Source: Bacillota bacterium (lineage in GTDB: Bacteria; Bacillota; Dethiobacteria; DTU022). From it: 30,125 nucleotides of DNA. The number at the start of each line of letters is the position of its first letter. Position 1 is the first letter of the stretch. The stretch is from assembly GCA_012727685.1 (NCBI GenBank), contig JAAYGO010000182.1, positions 1 to 30,125 on the forward strand. The letters are read 5' to 3'. The position numbers were made by a program, and so were the translations under genes. The notes under the pieces were generated by a model. The model ran no database searches. It was not told where the DNA came from and worked only from the letters and a program-made list of their open reading frames with translations. Positions 8,045 through 16,340 of this stretch are shown in pieces.

Positions 8045-8398
8045 AGTGTAACGCAAGTTTTATTCATAATGGCATTTTTGGAGGCAGGCGAACCAATGCC
8101 TTATGAGAAGTGAGAAGTGGGATGTTAGAAGTGAGAAATATAGACTATGTTACTCTGGCTAAGGTTTAAAGCGTCTGATGAATTTCACCACTAACTTCTC
8201 ACCTCCCACCTCCCACTTTGCAGGCCGCCGGCACAGGAACCATGGAAGGCGACTGTCGAGGGCAGCCCAGGCGGAAGACCGCCGGTGAGCCGCCAAAACT
8301 TCTAACGAGTGAACCGGAGCGAAAGCCTCAACAACAGGAGCGGTAAGCAAAAAGATAGAGAACTTTCCCCTTGATATGATATACGGAGGTATATTTAT
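8045..8398 (+). other. Gene-free spacer with repeat and structured segment before ispG
   Basis: This 354-base interval interrupts an otherwise compact gene cluster. A Shine-Dalgarno sequence and ATG near 8097 open only a five-codon frame that runs straight into a purine-rich repeat. Inverted purine-rich repeats occupy 8110-8216. A GC-rich stretch at 8221-8345 contains local hairpins such as GGCGG/CCGCC (8270-8274 with 8279-8283). The last 30 bases are AT-rich and carry the ispG ribosome site. A minus-strand frame crosses the region but has no start signal and is only the shadow of ispG. It may be an inserted non-autonomous element. Confidence 0.5.
8110..8216. repeat. Imperfect inverted purine-rich repeat (GAGAAGTGGGA-type)
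   Basis: Bases 8110-8135, rich in GAGAAGTGGGA units, match the reverse complement of 8191-8216 at 21 of 26 positions, with a 55-base interval between the arms. Within each arm the unit itself is reiterated. Similar GTGAGAAGTGGGA strings occur as interspersed repeats in clostridial genomes as I recall them, but that needs a search. The pair could extrude as a long hairpin. Confidence 0.65.
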
Positions 8399-9481
<1,083 letters not shown>

Positions 9482-9832
9482 GCTCCCTTGTGGAGGAGGA
9501 ATACCCTTAAACGATCTCCCTGGCTGGTTCAGGCCGTCGTGGCCCGGCGGCGGTTCGAGTGACGTACGGATGAGGAAGCCTTAAGGGTTGAGAATATTGA
9601 TGTGATTGAGCTGGATTAAACCTAACCCAAAAAACTAATGAGGATATTCTTTCTCTTCCTTGCATTTGAGCTTGATTTATGATATTTTTATGGTAAAGAA
9701 TGTGGTTAAGCGGCAGTTTTTCTGGTTAAGGGTGGGGTTTCCCACTCTTTCCTGTTAAAAGAGAGGAAAATCGCTGCTGCGGCCTGCAGATACATTTGTT
9801 AAGAGCCGTCTACTCCGAAGGAGGCTGGTAGC
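9482..9832 (+). other. Gene-free interval between ispG and rimP
   Basis: No convincing protein is encoded in these 351 bases. The first part (9503-9588) can fold: ACCCTTAA (9503-9510) pairs with TTAAGGGT (9581-9588), GGCT (9522-9525) with AGCC (9577-9580), and a central 7-pair hairpin GCCGTCG/CGGCGGC spans 9533-9551. The second part, about 9600-9720, is AT-rich and promoter-like. Two small inverted repeats follow (GTGGG/CCCAC at about 9731-9744 and TTTCCT/AGGAAA at about 9748-9769). A short frame with a GGAGGAGG site at 9492 lacks an ordinary start codon. It may be an RNA element or the scar of lost proS/polC genes. Confidence 0.45.
9666..9694 (+). promoter_or_regulatory. Possible promoter of the rimP-nusA operon
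   Basis: In the AT-rich stretch, TTGAGC (9666-9671) precedes TATGGT (9689-9694) by 17 bases, each matching four of six consensus bases. Overlapping alternatives (TTGCAT, TTGATT) exist, so the exact hexamers are uncertain. A promoter somewhere here is plausible because a long gene-free stretch precedes rimP. Confidence 0.35.
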
Positions 9833-10300
9833 ATGAAGGACAAATCGGTGCAGAAAATAGTTACAGAGTTGATTGAACCATATTTGGAAGCTCTCGGCAT
9901 GGAGCTGGTTCACCTCGAATACCGGGCCGGAAACAGAGGATCCTTGACAATCTATATCGACAAACCCGGCGGTGTCACCATAGGGGATTGCGAGAAAGCA
10001 AGCAAAGGTATTTCCGATTTGCTCGATGCCTACGATCCGATCCCGCATCGCTACATGCTGGAGGTATCTTCGCCAGGAGTTGAGCGCCCCCTGGTGAAAA
10101 GACGTGATTTTGAACGTTTTCTTGGAGAACCGGTGAAAATATCCACCATCGAGCCCATTGACGGTGCAAAAAAATTTACCGGCATGCTCGCCGCGGTGAA
10201 AGGTGATTTTATTGAGCTGCGGATGGAAGACGGCCAAAATATTGAGGTGGCGTTTGATAATATCAACAAGGCCCACCTGCGGTTTACCCCGCCGCATTAG
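9833..10300 (+). CDS. rimP: Ribosome maturation factor RimP
   Basis: RimP assists 30S subunit maturation, particularly around S12. The N-terminal alpha/beta domain includes LEALGMELVHLEYRAG. The signature YMLEVSSPGVERPL is present at about residues 73-86, followed by the C-terminal SH3-like barrel, ending at residue 155. The ATG start has a perfect AAGGAGG (9818-9824) 8 bases upstream. It is the first gene of the conserved rimP-nusA-rnpM-infB-rbfA-truB-ribF operon, separated from nusA by 26 bases. Confidence 0.96.
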   Translation: MKDKSVQKIVTELIEPYLEALGMELVHLEYRAGNRGSLTIYIDKPGGVTIGDCEKASKGISDLLDAYDPIPHRYMLEVSSPGVERPLVKRRDFERFLGEPVKISTIEPIDGAKKFTGMLAAVKGDFIELRMEDGQNIEVAFDNINKAHLRFTPPH

Positions 10301-10311
10301 GGGCTTAAGGA

Positions 10312-10329
10312 AAGGAGGCGATTGGGATT
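10312..10329 (+). promoter_or_regulatory. nusA ribosome site and probable ATT start codon
   Basis: AAGGAGG (10312-10318) is a consensus ribosome site, and exactly 8 bases later lies ATT (10327-10329), in frame with nusA. No ATG, GTG or TTG in this frame occurs between this site and ATG 10366, which has no ribosome site of its own. Starting at ATT gives NTKNKELFAALEMLEKEKG, which lines up with the normal NusA N-terminus. Confidence 0.7.
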
Positions 10330-11580
10330 AATACGAAGAACAAAGAACTTTTTGCTGCTCTGGAAATGCTGGAAAAAGAAAAGGGGATCAGCAAAGAGAC
10401 CCTCTTTGAAGCACTGGAAGTGGCCCTGGTTTCAGCTTATAAGAGGAATTTCCATTCTACTCCCTCTTCTGCAGTGCGGGTAAGCGTTGATCGCGAAACG
10501 GGAGAAATCAAGGTTTTCGCCCAGAAAAGAGTGGTTGAAGAAGTAGAAAACCGCCAGCAGGAAGTGGAGCTGTTTGAGGCACGCGTTTATGATCCGCGCT
10601 GCCAGATCGGCGATCTGGTAGAGATGGATGTGACCCCGAAAGAATTTGGCCGGATCGCCGCGCAGACGGCCAAGCAGGTGGTGATTCAGCGGATCAGGGA
10701 GGCGGAACGGGAGCATATTTATGAAACTTTTTCCGACCGGGTTGAAGATATCATCACCGGCCTGGTGCAGCGCTTTGAGCAGCGCCACGTCATCATCGAC
10801 CTGGGCAAGGTGGAAGCGGTGCTGCCGGCAGAAGAGCAAATTCCCCATGAACGCTATCGCCAGGGAGAGAGAATCAAGACCTATATTGTGGAAGTGAAAA
10901 AAACCACGAAGGGTCCGCAGGTTATCGTCTCCCGCTCGCATGTCGGTTTTCTGAAAAGATTATTTGAACTGGAAGTGCCGGAGATCTATGACGGCATCGT
11001 GGAAATCAAGGCGGTAGCCAGGGAACCGGGCTATCGTTCCAAACTGGCAGTCTGGTCACGGAATGCGGATGTGGATCCGGTTGGCGCCTGTGTCGGGCCC
11101 AAAGGAACGAGAGTCCAGGCCGTCAGCAACGAGTTAAAAGGGGAAAAAATTGATATCATCAAGTGGAACGAGGAACCGGAAATCTTTATTGCCGGCGCAT
11201 TAAGCCCGGCCAAAGTGTCGGAAGTGGAGCTGCACTCCGAGGAACGGACAGCGAGGGTGATTGTGCCCGATAACCAGTTGTCGCTGGCCATTGGGAAGGA
11301 AGGTCAAAACGCCCGCCTGGCGGCAAGAATTACCGGATGGAAAATCGATATCTGCAGCGAATCGCAGATCGCCCAGGAGCGCCTGTCGTCGCTGGGCTTA
11401 ATCGACAGCCCTTCGCCCGGTAATGAACCGGCAGCTAAGGAAAGCACGGAAAACAATACCCTGGAAAGCGAAACTGCGCCTAATGAGGCGGAGAGTGAAA
11501 ACGTAGAGCAAGAGACTGCCGATTTGCTGCGCGAACAGGCTCCTGAGGAGGCTTCAACTGGCGATGGCCAAAGTACGTAA
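10327..11580 (+). CDS. nusA: Transcription termination/antitermination factor NusA, probable ATT start
   Basis: NusA binds RNA polymerase and modulates pausing, termination and antitermination. From the proposed ATT start it has 417 residues. The polymerase-binding N-domain (LEKEKGISKETLFEALEVALVSAYKRNF, EVTPKEFGRIAAQTAKQVV-type core) is followed by an S1 domain at about residues 140-205, then KH1 and KH2 (VGACVGPKGTRVQAV; LAIGKEGQNARLAARITGWKIDI). The last 50 or so residues are acidic, Glu/Ser/Asn-rich and probably disordered. An ATG start at 10366 would delete the first 13 residues of helix 1, which the B. subtilis-type protein retains; this and the ribosome site argue for ATT. A sequencing error of an ATG is the main alternative. 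The 3' end overlaps rnpM by 17 bases. Confidence 0.9.
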   Translation: MNTKNKELFAALEMLEKEKGISKETLFEALEVALVSAYKRNFHSTPSSAVRVSVDRETGEIKVFAQKRVVEEVENRQQEVELFEARVYDPRCQIGDLVEMDVTPKEFGRIAAQTAKQVVIQRIREAEREHIYETFSDRVEDIITGLVQRFEQRHVIIDLGKVEAVLPAEEQIPHERYRQGERIKTYIVEVKKTTKGPQVIVSRSHVGFLKRLFELEVPEIYDGIVEIKAVAREPGYRSKLAVWSRNADVDPVGACVGPKGTRVQAVSNELKGEKIDIIKWNEEPEIFIAGALSPAKVSEVELHSEERTARVIVPDNQLSLAIGKEGQNARLAARITGWKIDICSESQIAQERLSSLGLIDSPSPGNEPAAKESTENNTLESETAPNEAESENVEQETADLLREQAPEEASTGDGQST

Positions 11581-11845
11581 AATCCCGCTGCGCATCTGTG
11601 TCGGCTGCCGGGAGAAAAAACCGAAGCGAGAACTGGTGCGGATCGTCCGGACGCCTGAAGGCGAGGTTCTTCTGGATTTGACGGGTAAAAAATCGGGGCG
11701 TGGTGTCTATATCTGTCCCCGGGAAGCATGTTTTAAACAGGCTTTGAAGGCGAAACAGTTGGAAAAAAATTTAGAGCGCTCGATTTCAGAGGAGGTTATT
11801 GCTGAGATAACCGCTCTGCTGGAGCAGCAGGAAGATGGGCGCTGA
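11564..11845 (+). CDS. rnpM: RNase P modulator RnpM (YlxR family)
   Basis: This small basic nucleic-acid-binding protein of the YlxR family (PF04296) has been reported to bind RNase P RNA and modulate its activity in B. subtilis. Signatures are RICVGCREKKPKRELVRIVR at the N-terminus, then GRGVYICPREACFKQALK (the family GRGAY motif with V for A). It has 93 residues. The start ATG 11564 lies inside the nusA 3' end, with GAGGAGG (from about 11546) upstream, implying translational coupling. The L7Ae-like ylxQ gene that usually follows is missing; only 61 bases separate it from infB. Confidence 0.92.
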   Translation: MAKVRKIPLRICVGCREKKPKRELVRIVRTPEGEVLLDLTGKKSGRGVYICPREACFKQALKAKQLEKNLERSISEEVIAEITALLEQQEDGR

Positions 11846-11868
11846 CGTGCAATCCTGCTGCCGGCAGT

Positions 11869-11906
11869 ATGAAACAAGGAGGGCTTACCTGATGGAGGTG
11901 TTCTAG
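11869..11906 (+). promoter_or_regulatory. Overlapping minicistrons and ribosome sites before infB
   Basis: ATG 11869 opens a seven-codon frame ending TGA (11890-11892), and its last base begins ATG 11892. That second frame encodes MEVF and stops at TAG (11904-11906), directly abutting the infB GTG at 11907. AAGGAGGG (11876-11883) is correctly placed for ATG 11892, and GGAGG inside the second frame (11894-11898) serves infB. This may be a translational-coupling device or chance. Confidence 0.4.
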
Positions 11907-13985
11907 GTGAGTAAAGTCAGAGTATATGAACTGGCCAAGGAACTGGGTACTACCAGCAAGAAGCTCATTGAAGTTATGGAAGGCATGAATATTGCCGTTA
12001 AAAATCACATGAGCACTCTTGAAGATGAACAGGCGGAGAAAGTGATTGCCATATTAACGGGCCAGAAAGTTAAACCTGCCGAAACCAAGCCGCAGGAAAC
12101 GCCGCCTCCGGCGGTGGAAGAGAAGAAAAAGAGTGCACCGCAAAAACCGAAAGCGAAGGCGGAAAAGGTTCCGGCCGGGCGAAAAGCGCGCAAGGCTATC
12201 CTCGAAGAAAGAGAGGCCGCGGCAGCCCGCAGGCAGCGCCGCAAGCTCAAGCTGGAGGGAGTCGTTACTGTGGCCGAGCTGGCCGGGCATCTTGATGTGC
12301 CCCCCACCCAGCTCATTACCCAACTGCTGGAACTGGGCATCCCCGCCAATATGAACCAACCCCTTTCGCCTGATACCCTGGAACTGCTGGCCGACGAATA
12401 CAATGTGGATCTGCATTATGTTGCTGATCCGATGGAGCAGGAGCTGCTGGCGGAGAGTGAAGGCGATGATACGGATAAGAACATGGTCCCGCGCAAGCCG
12501 GTGGTTACCGTGCTCGGCCATGTTGATCACGGCAAAACCTCGCTCCTCGATGCTATTCGCCATGCCAATGTTACCGCCAGCGAGGTGGGCGGCATCACCC
12601 AGCATATCGGCGCCTACCAGGTTGAAATCCAGGGCAAGCAGGCTGTTTTCCTCGATACACCGGGACATGAAGCATTCACCGCCATGCGTGCCCGGGGCGC
12701 CCAGGTTACCGATATTGCCATCCTGGTGGTGGCGGCTGATGACGGGGTCATGCCGCAAACGGTGGAAGCGATCAACCACGCCAAGGCGGCCAATGTGCCA
12801 ATCGTGGTGGCGATCAATAAGATCGATAAGCCGAGCGCCAACCCCGACCGGGTTAAGCAGCAGCTTTCCGAGCACGGACTGATTCCCGAGGAGTGGGGCG
12901 GGGATACGATCTGCGTCAATGTTAGCGCCATCAAGGGTGAAGGCCTGGATGAGCTCCTCGAAATGGTCCTGCTGGTGGCTGAGGTCAGTGAACTCAAGGC
13001 CAACCCAAAACGCCCGGCCCGCGGGACGGTCATTGAAGCCAAGCTGGATAAGGGGCGCGGCCCGGTTGCTACTGTCCTTGTTCAGGATGGCACGCTGCGC
13101 GTTGGCGATCCGATCATTTGCGGCTCCATCGCGGGAAAAGTGCGGGCCATGATCAGCGACAAGGGCGAGCGGGTTAAAAAGGCGGGACCGTCCACGCCGG
13201 TGGAGGTGCTCGGTTTAAGCGACGTCCCCATGGCCGGCGACCGCTTCCAGGTGGTCGGAGACGACCGCCTGGCGCGGCAGATTGCCGAAAAAAGATCACA
13301 GAAAATCAAGGCTGCCACCCAGCGCTCCCAGCGGATCACTTTAGATGACCTTTTTAAACAGATCCAGGAGGGTGAAGTAAAAGATCTGAACCTGATCATC
13401 AAGGGCGATGTCCAGGGTTCAGTGGAGGCGCTGGAAGACGCCTTGCTCAAGCTCAGCTTTGAAGAGGTAAAAATTAAAATTATCCACAGCGGTGTCGGCT
13501 CGATCAGCGAATCCGACGTGATGCTGGCTTCGGCTTCAAATGCGATTATCATCGGCTTCAATACCCGTCCGGATAGCAATGCGCGCAAGCTTGCGGAACA
13601 GGACCGGGTTGACATGAGGCTTTACCGGATCATCTATGAAGTGATCGAAGACATTGAAAAGGCGGTCTCCGGCCTGCTGAAGCCCCAATACAGAGAGGTG
13701 ATTTTGGGCCAGGCTGAAGTGCGCCGGGTATTTAAAGTATCACGGCTGGGCAGCATTGCCGGTTCGTATATCACGGAAGGGAAAATAACGCGGAACGCGA
13801 CCATACGCCTGATTCGCGATGGCAAAGTGATCCACGAGGGTGGAATCGATACGCTCAAAAGGTTTAAAGATGACGTGCGCGAAGTGGTGAGCGGTTATGA
13901 GTGCGGCATCCTGCTGGAGAATTTTAACGACATCCACGAAGGGGATATTCTGGAAGCCTTTATTATGGAACGGATCAACCCTTGA
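11907..13985 (+). CDS. infB: Translation initiation factor IF-2
   Basis: This GTPase places fMet-tRNA on the 30S subunit. Residues 1-50 form an IF2_N motif (VRVYELAKELGTTSKKLIEVM), then a Lys/Pro/Ala-rich linker, then a second IF2_N (VVTVAELAGHLDVPPTQLI) at about residues 112-165. The GTPase domain has G1 GHVDHGKTS, G3 DTPGHEAF, G4 NKID and G5 SAIKGEG, followed by the beta-barrel domain, domain III and the tRNA-binding C-terminal domain. At 692 residues it has a short linker relative to many Clostridia. The start is GTG with GGAGG upstream. It is the core gene of the nusA operon. Confidence 0.98.
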   Translation: MSKVRVYELAKELGTTSKKLIEVMEGMNIAVKNHMSTLEDEQAEKVIAILTGQKVKPAETKPQETPPPAVEEKKKSAPQKPKAKAEKVPAGRKARKAILEEREAAAARRQRRKLKLEGVVTVAELAGHLDVPPTQLITQLLELGIPANMNQPLSPDTLELLADEYNVDLHYVADPMEQELLAESEGDDTDKNMVPRKPVVTVLGHVDHGKTSLLDAIRHANVTASEVGGITQHIGAYQVEIQGKQAVFLDTPGHEAFTAMRARGAQVTDIAILVVAADDGVMPQTVEAINHAKAANVPIVVAINKIDKPSANPDRVKQQLSEHGLIPEEWGGDTICVNVSAIKGEGLDELLEMVLLVAEVSELKANPKRPARGTVIEAKLDKGRGPVATVLVQDGTLRVGDPIICGSIAGKVRAMISDKGERVKKAGPSTPVEVLGLSDVPMAGDRFQVVGDDRLARQIAEKRSQKIKAATQRSQRITLDDLFKQIQEGEVKDLNLIIKGDVQGSVEALEDALLKLSFEEVKIKIIHSGVGSISESDVMLASASNAIIIGFNTRPDSNARKLAEQDRVDMRLYRIIYEVIEDIEKAVSGLLKPQYREVILGQAEVRRVFKVSRLGSIAGSYITEGKITRNATIRLIRDGKVIHEGGIDTLKRFKDDVREVVSGYECGILLENFNDIHEGDILEAFIMERINP

Positions 13986-14057
13986 TGAAGGAGCCCATTT
14001 GCCTTCTCGACCGTAGTTGATTATGGCGCCATTATGCCGAAAAGGAGTCGTGGAAAG

Positions 14058-14417
14058 ATGTCTGAAACCAGGGCGCGGCGGGTGGCCGAACAGATTAAAA
14101 AAGAGGTTGGGCAGATTATCAGCATGGAAATGAAAGATCCGCGCCTGGCCGCGTTAACAAGCGTTACCGATGTCCAGGTCTCCCGGGATTTGCGCTATGC
14201 CACCATCTATATCAGTGTCTACGGCACACCGGAACAACAGGAGGAAACCATGCAGACCATAAGCCGGGCGGCCGGTTTTATTCGCAGCGAGATTGGGAGG
14301 CGGATCAGGCTGCGCTACACCCCGGAAATTACCATCGCACAGGATCAATCCATGGATTATGGGAGCCGGATCGATCGCGTGTTAAAAACTTTGCAGGATG
14401 AAAAGAATGGGGAGTAA
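14058..14417 (+). CDS. rbfA: 30S ribosome-binding factor RbfA
   Basis: RbfA is a cold-shock and 16S rRNA maturation factor that binds the 30S subunit. Family features are RRVAEQIKKEVGQIISMEMKDPR near the start, the KH-like core VTDVQVSRDLRYATIYISVYG, and RAAGFIRSEIGRRIRLRYTPEI. I prefer ATG 14058 (119 residues), with AAGGAG (14042-14047) 10 bases upstream. ATG 14034 would add eight basic residues but lacks a ribosome site. The TAA stop overlaps the ATG of nrnA (TAATG), showing tight coupling. Confidence 0.95.
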   Translation: MSETRARRVAEQIKKEVGQIISMEMKDPRLAALTSVTDVQVSRDLRYATIYISVYGTPEQQEETMQTISRAAGFIRSEIGRRIRLRYTPEITIAQDQSMDYGSRIDRVLKTLQDEKNGE

Positions 14418-15403
14418 TGAAACTGCAACGGGTTGTTGAACTAATCGAGCAAGAACCAGCTTTTAACCTGGTTTCCCACGTCTTACCGGACGGAGACAGC
14501 ATCGGGTCTTTACTCGCGCTCGGGGAGGCGCTGCAAAAGCTGGGGAAGAAAGTTGCACTTTTTTCTCCGGGGACACTGCCGAAAAAGCTATCCTTTTTAA
14601 AAGGCTACAGCTCCATCGCCGGCGCGGGCATGGATACCGCTGCCACACCGGTTGTCCTGGTCCTCGATTGCAGCGATCCGGAGCGGTTGGACCTCTTCAG
14701 AGAACCGGTGCTGCAGGCGCGGGAGATCGTCAATATCGATCATCATGTCACAAACCGGAGCTATGGCACGATCAACCTGGTCGATCCGCAGGCTTCGGCT
14801 ACGGGAGAGATTATTTTTAGACTGCTGCAGGCTCTGCGCGTCCCCCTGACCGCTTCCATCTGCGAAGCCCTTTATGTAGCCATCGCCACGGATACGGGCT
14901 CCTTTAAATATGACAACACCACCGCAGCAGCGCTCCGGGTTGCCGCCGCTTTGCTTGAATACCCGCTAAAAATCAGTGAGCTGGCCCAGCGGCTCTTTGA
15001 TGAACGCCCGCTGGCCTTTTACCGCCTGCTGCAGGAAGCCCTTGCCACCCTGGAGCTGCATGGCAACGGTAAAATCGCAAGCATGACCGTCAGCCGCGAG
15101 ATGCTGGCCAGGCACGGCGCCGCGATGGAAGATATAGAGGGAATCATTAATTATACCCGCAACATTGAGGGGGTGGAGATCGGGATTCTCTTTTTCGTGG
15201 AAAACCCCTCAGAAGTGAAAGTGGGTTTTCGTTCGCGCCAGGTGGACATCAGTGTGCTGGCCGGAAAATTCAACGGCGGCGGCCATCCCAAGGCGGCCGG
15301 CTGCCGGATTTACAGCCCATATGCGGTGGTGAGGGAGCAGATATTGCGGGAAGCAGAGAGCCTGTGGGAATCATATGATAACGCAGGAAAGGAACGGTCG
15401 TGA
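14417..15403 (+). CDS. nrnA: DHH/DHHA1 phosphoesterase, NrnA-type nanoRNase / pAp phosphatase
   Basis: This manganese-dependent enzyme of the DHH superfamily degrades very short oligoribonucleotides (2-5 nt) and in many bacteria also dephosphorylates 3'-phosphoadenosine 5'-phosphate. Motifs: SHVLPDGDSIGS (motif I), VLDCSDPERL (motif II), NIDHHVTN (the DHH), ATDTGSFKYDNT (motif IV), and the DHHA1 ending GGGHPKAAGC. The length of 328 residues fits the NrnA family. It sits in the translation operon between rbfA and truB and overlaps both neighbours by one to four bases, the usual place in Clostridia. Confidence 0.93.
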   Translation: MKLQRVVELIEQEPAFNLVSHVLPDGDSIGSLLALGEALQKLGKKVALFSPGTLPKKLSFLKGYSSIAGAGMDTAATPVVLVLDCSDPERLDLFREPVLQAREIVNIDHHVTNRSYGTINLVDPQASATGEIIFRLLQALRVPLTASICEALYVAIATDTGSFKYDNTTAAALRVAAALLEYPLKISELAQRLFDERPLAFYRLLQEALATLELHGNGKIASMTVSREMLARHGAAMEDIEGIINYTRNIEGVEIGILFFVENPSEVKVGFRSRQVDISVLAGKFNGGGHPKAAGCRIYSPYAVVREQILREAESLWESYDNAGKERS

Positions 15404-16320
15404 ACGGAATCCTGATCCTTAACAAGCCCACCGGTCCTTCGTCACACGCGGTGATCGAAAGGGTGCGGCGTTTAATCCCCGGAGTAAAAGTGGGGCATAC
15501 CGGAACCTTGGACCCGGCAGCCTCCGGAGTGTTGCCGGTTTGCCTCGGCAAAGCCACCCGCGTGGCCTCTTACCTGATGGATTTGCCCAAGGGCTACCGG
15601 GCCGGGGTGGAACTGGGTATCGTCACCGATACGGAAGACGCTAGCGGTAGGATCCTGGCCCAATCGCCTGTGCCGCCGCTGGACAGAGCCGGGATTGAAA
15701 AGATCCTGCAAGGGCTGACCGGGGTGCGGGAACAAATCCCGCCGGCCTATTCTGCGGTTAAATACCGCGGCAAACCGCTTTATTACTGGACGCGCCGCGG
15801 CGTGAGTACGCCTGCGCGCCGGCCCAGAAAGATTGCGATTTACCGGCTCGCGCTGCTTGAATACAACCCTGCCGGCAAACCTCACCTGGTCTGCGCCGTG
15901 GAGTGCTCGCGCGGCACCTATATCCGCACCCTGGCCGCTGAAATCGGGGAGCGGATCGGCTGCGGGGCGCACCTCTTCTCGCTGGTGCGCACTTTTGTCG
16001 GCCCGTTTACCCTGGATCACGCCTCCTCTCCCGGCTCCCTGGAGGAAGCAGCCCGGCGGGGTGCGCTGGAGAATCTGATCTTGCCGATGGACCGGGCGCT
16101 GCTCCATCTCCCCGGCTTGCATGTTGACGATCATACACTTCTGGCGTTAAAGCACGGCCGGCCGGTGCCTGTAGCCCAATTGGAGCTTCAGCCGGAAATA
16201 TTAACTTCTGGCGGCGAGCCGCTGCGAATCTATGATCGGCTGGGGAATTTTAAAGCTCTCGCGAAGATCGAACATACTGGTAATGAATGCAATCTTAAAA
16301 CCGTTAAATATCTGGCATAA
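15400..16320 (+). CDS. truB: tRNA pseudouridine(55) synthase
   Basis: TruB isomerises U55 in the T-loop of elongator tRNAs. The N-terminal NGILILNKPTGPSSHAVI is typical. The catalytic motif GHTGTLDPAASGVLPVCLG contains the nucleophilic Asp. RAGVELGIVTDTEDASG, PPAYSAVKYRGKPLYY and CSRGTYIRTLAAEIG follow, and a C-terminal PUA-like part is present. It has 306 residues. GTG 15400 overlaps the stop of nrnA (GTGA). ribF follows after 20 bases. Confidence 0.97.
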   Translation: MNGILILNKPTGPSSHAVIERVRRLIPGVKVGHTGTLDPAASGVLPVCLGKATRVASYLMDLPKGYRAGVELGIVTDTEDASGRILAQSPVPPLDRAGIEKILQGLTGVREQIPPAYSAVKYRGKPLYYWTRRGVSTPARRPRKIAIYRLALLEYNPAGKPHLVCAVECSRGTYIRTLAAEIGERIGCGAHLFSLVRTFVGPFTLDHASSPGSLEEAARRGALENLILPMDRALLHLPGLHVDDHTLLALKHGRPVPVAQLELQPEILTSGGEPLRIYDRLGNFKALAKIEHTGNECNLKTVKYLA

Positions 16321-16340
16321 GGAGAATTGTAAGGTACAAA

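Noticed and set aside
8221..8345. Group II intron or riboswitch in the pre-ispG spacer
   Set aside because: Some strings recall intron or cobalamin-element sequences, but no domain V, no conserved core and no intron-encoded protein is seen.
9483..9620. Selenoprotein-like reading: a short frame with an internal TGA at about 9560
   Set aside because: No hairpin resembling a bacterial SECIS follows the TGA, and no family was recognised. Chance or gene decay is simpler.
12054..12875. 273-residue minus-strand frame opposite infB
   Set aside because: It is a shadow of the IF-2 coding sequence, with His/Leu/Arg-rich composition and no start signal.
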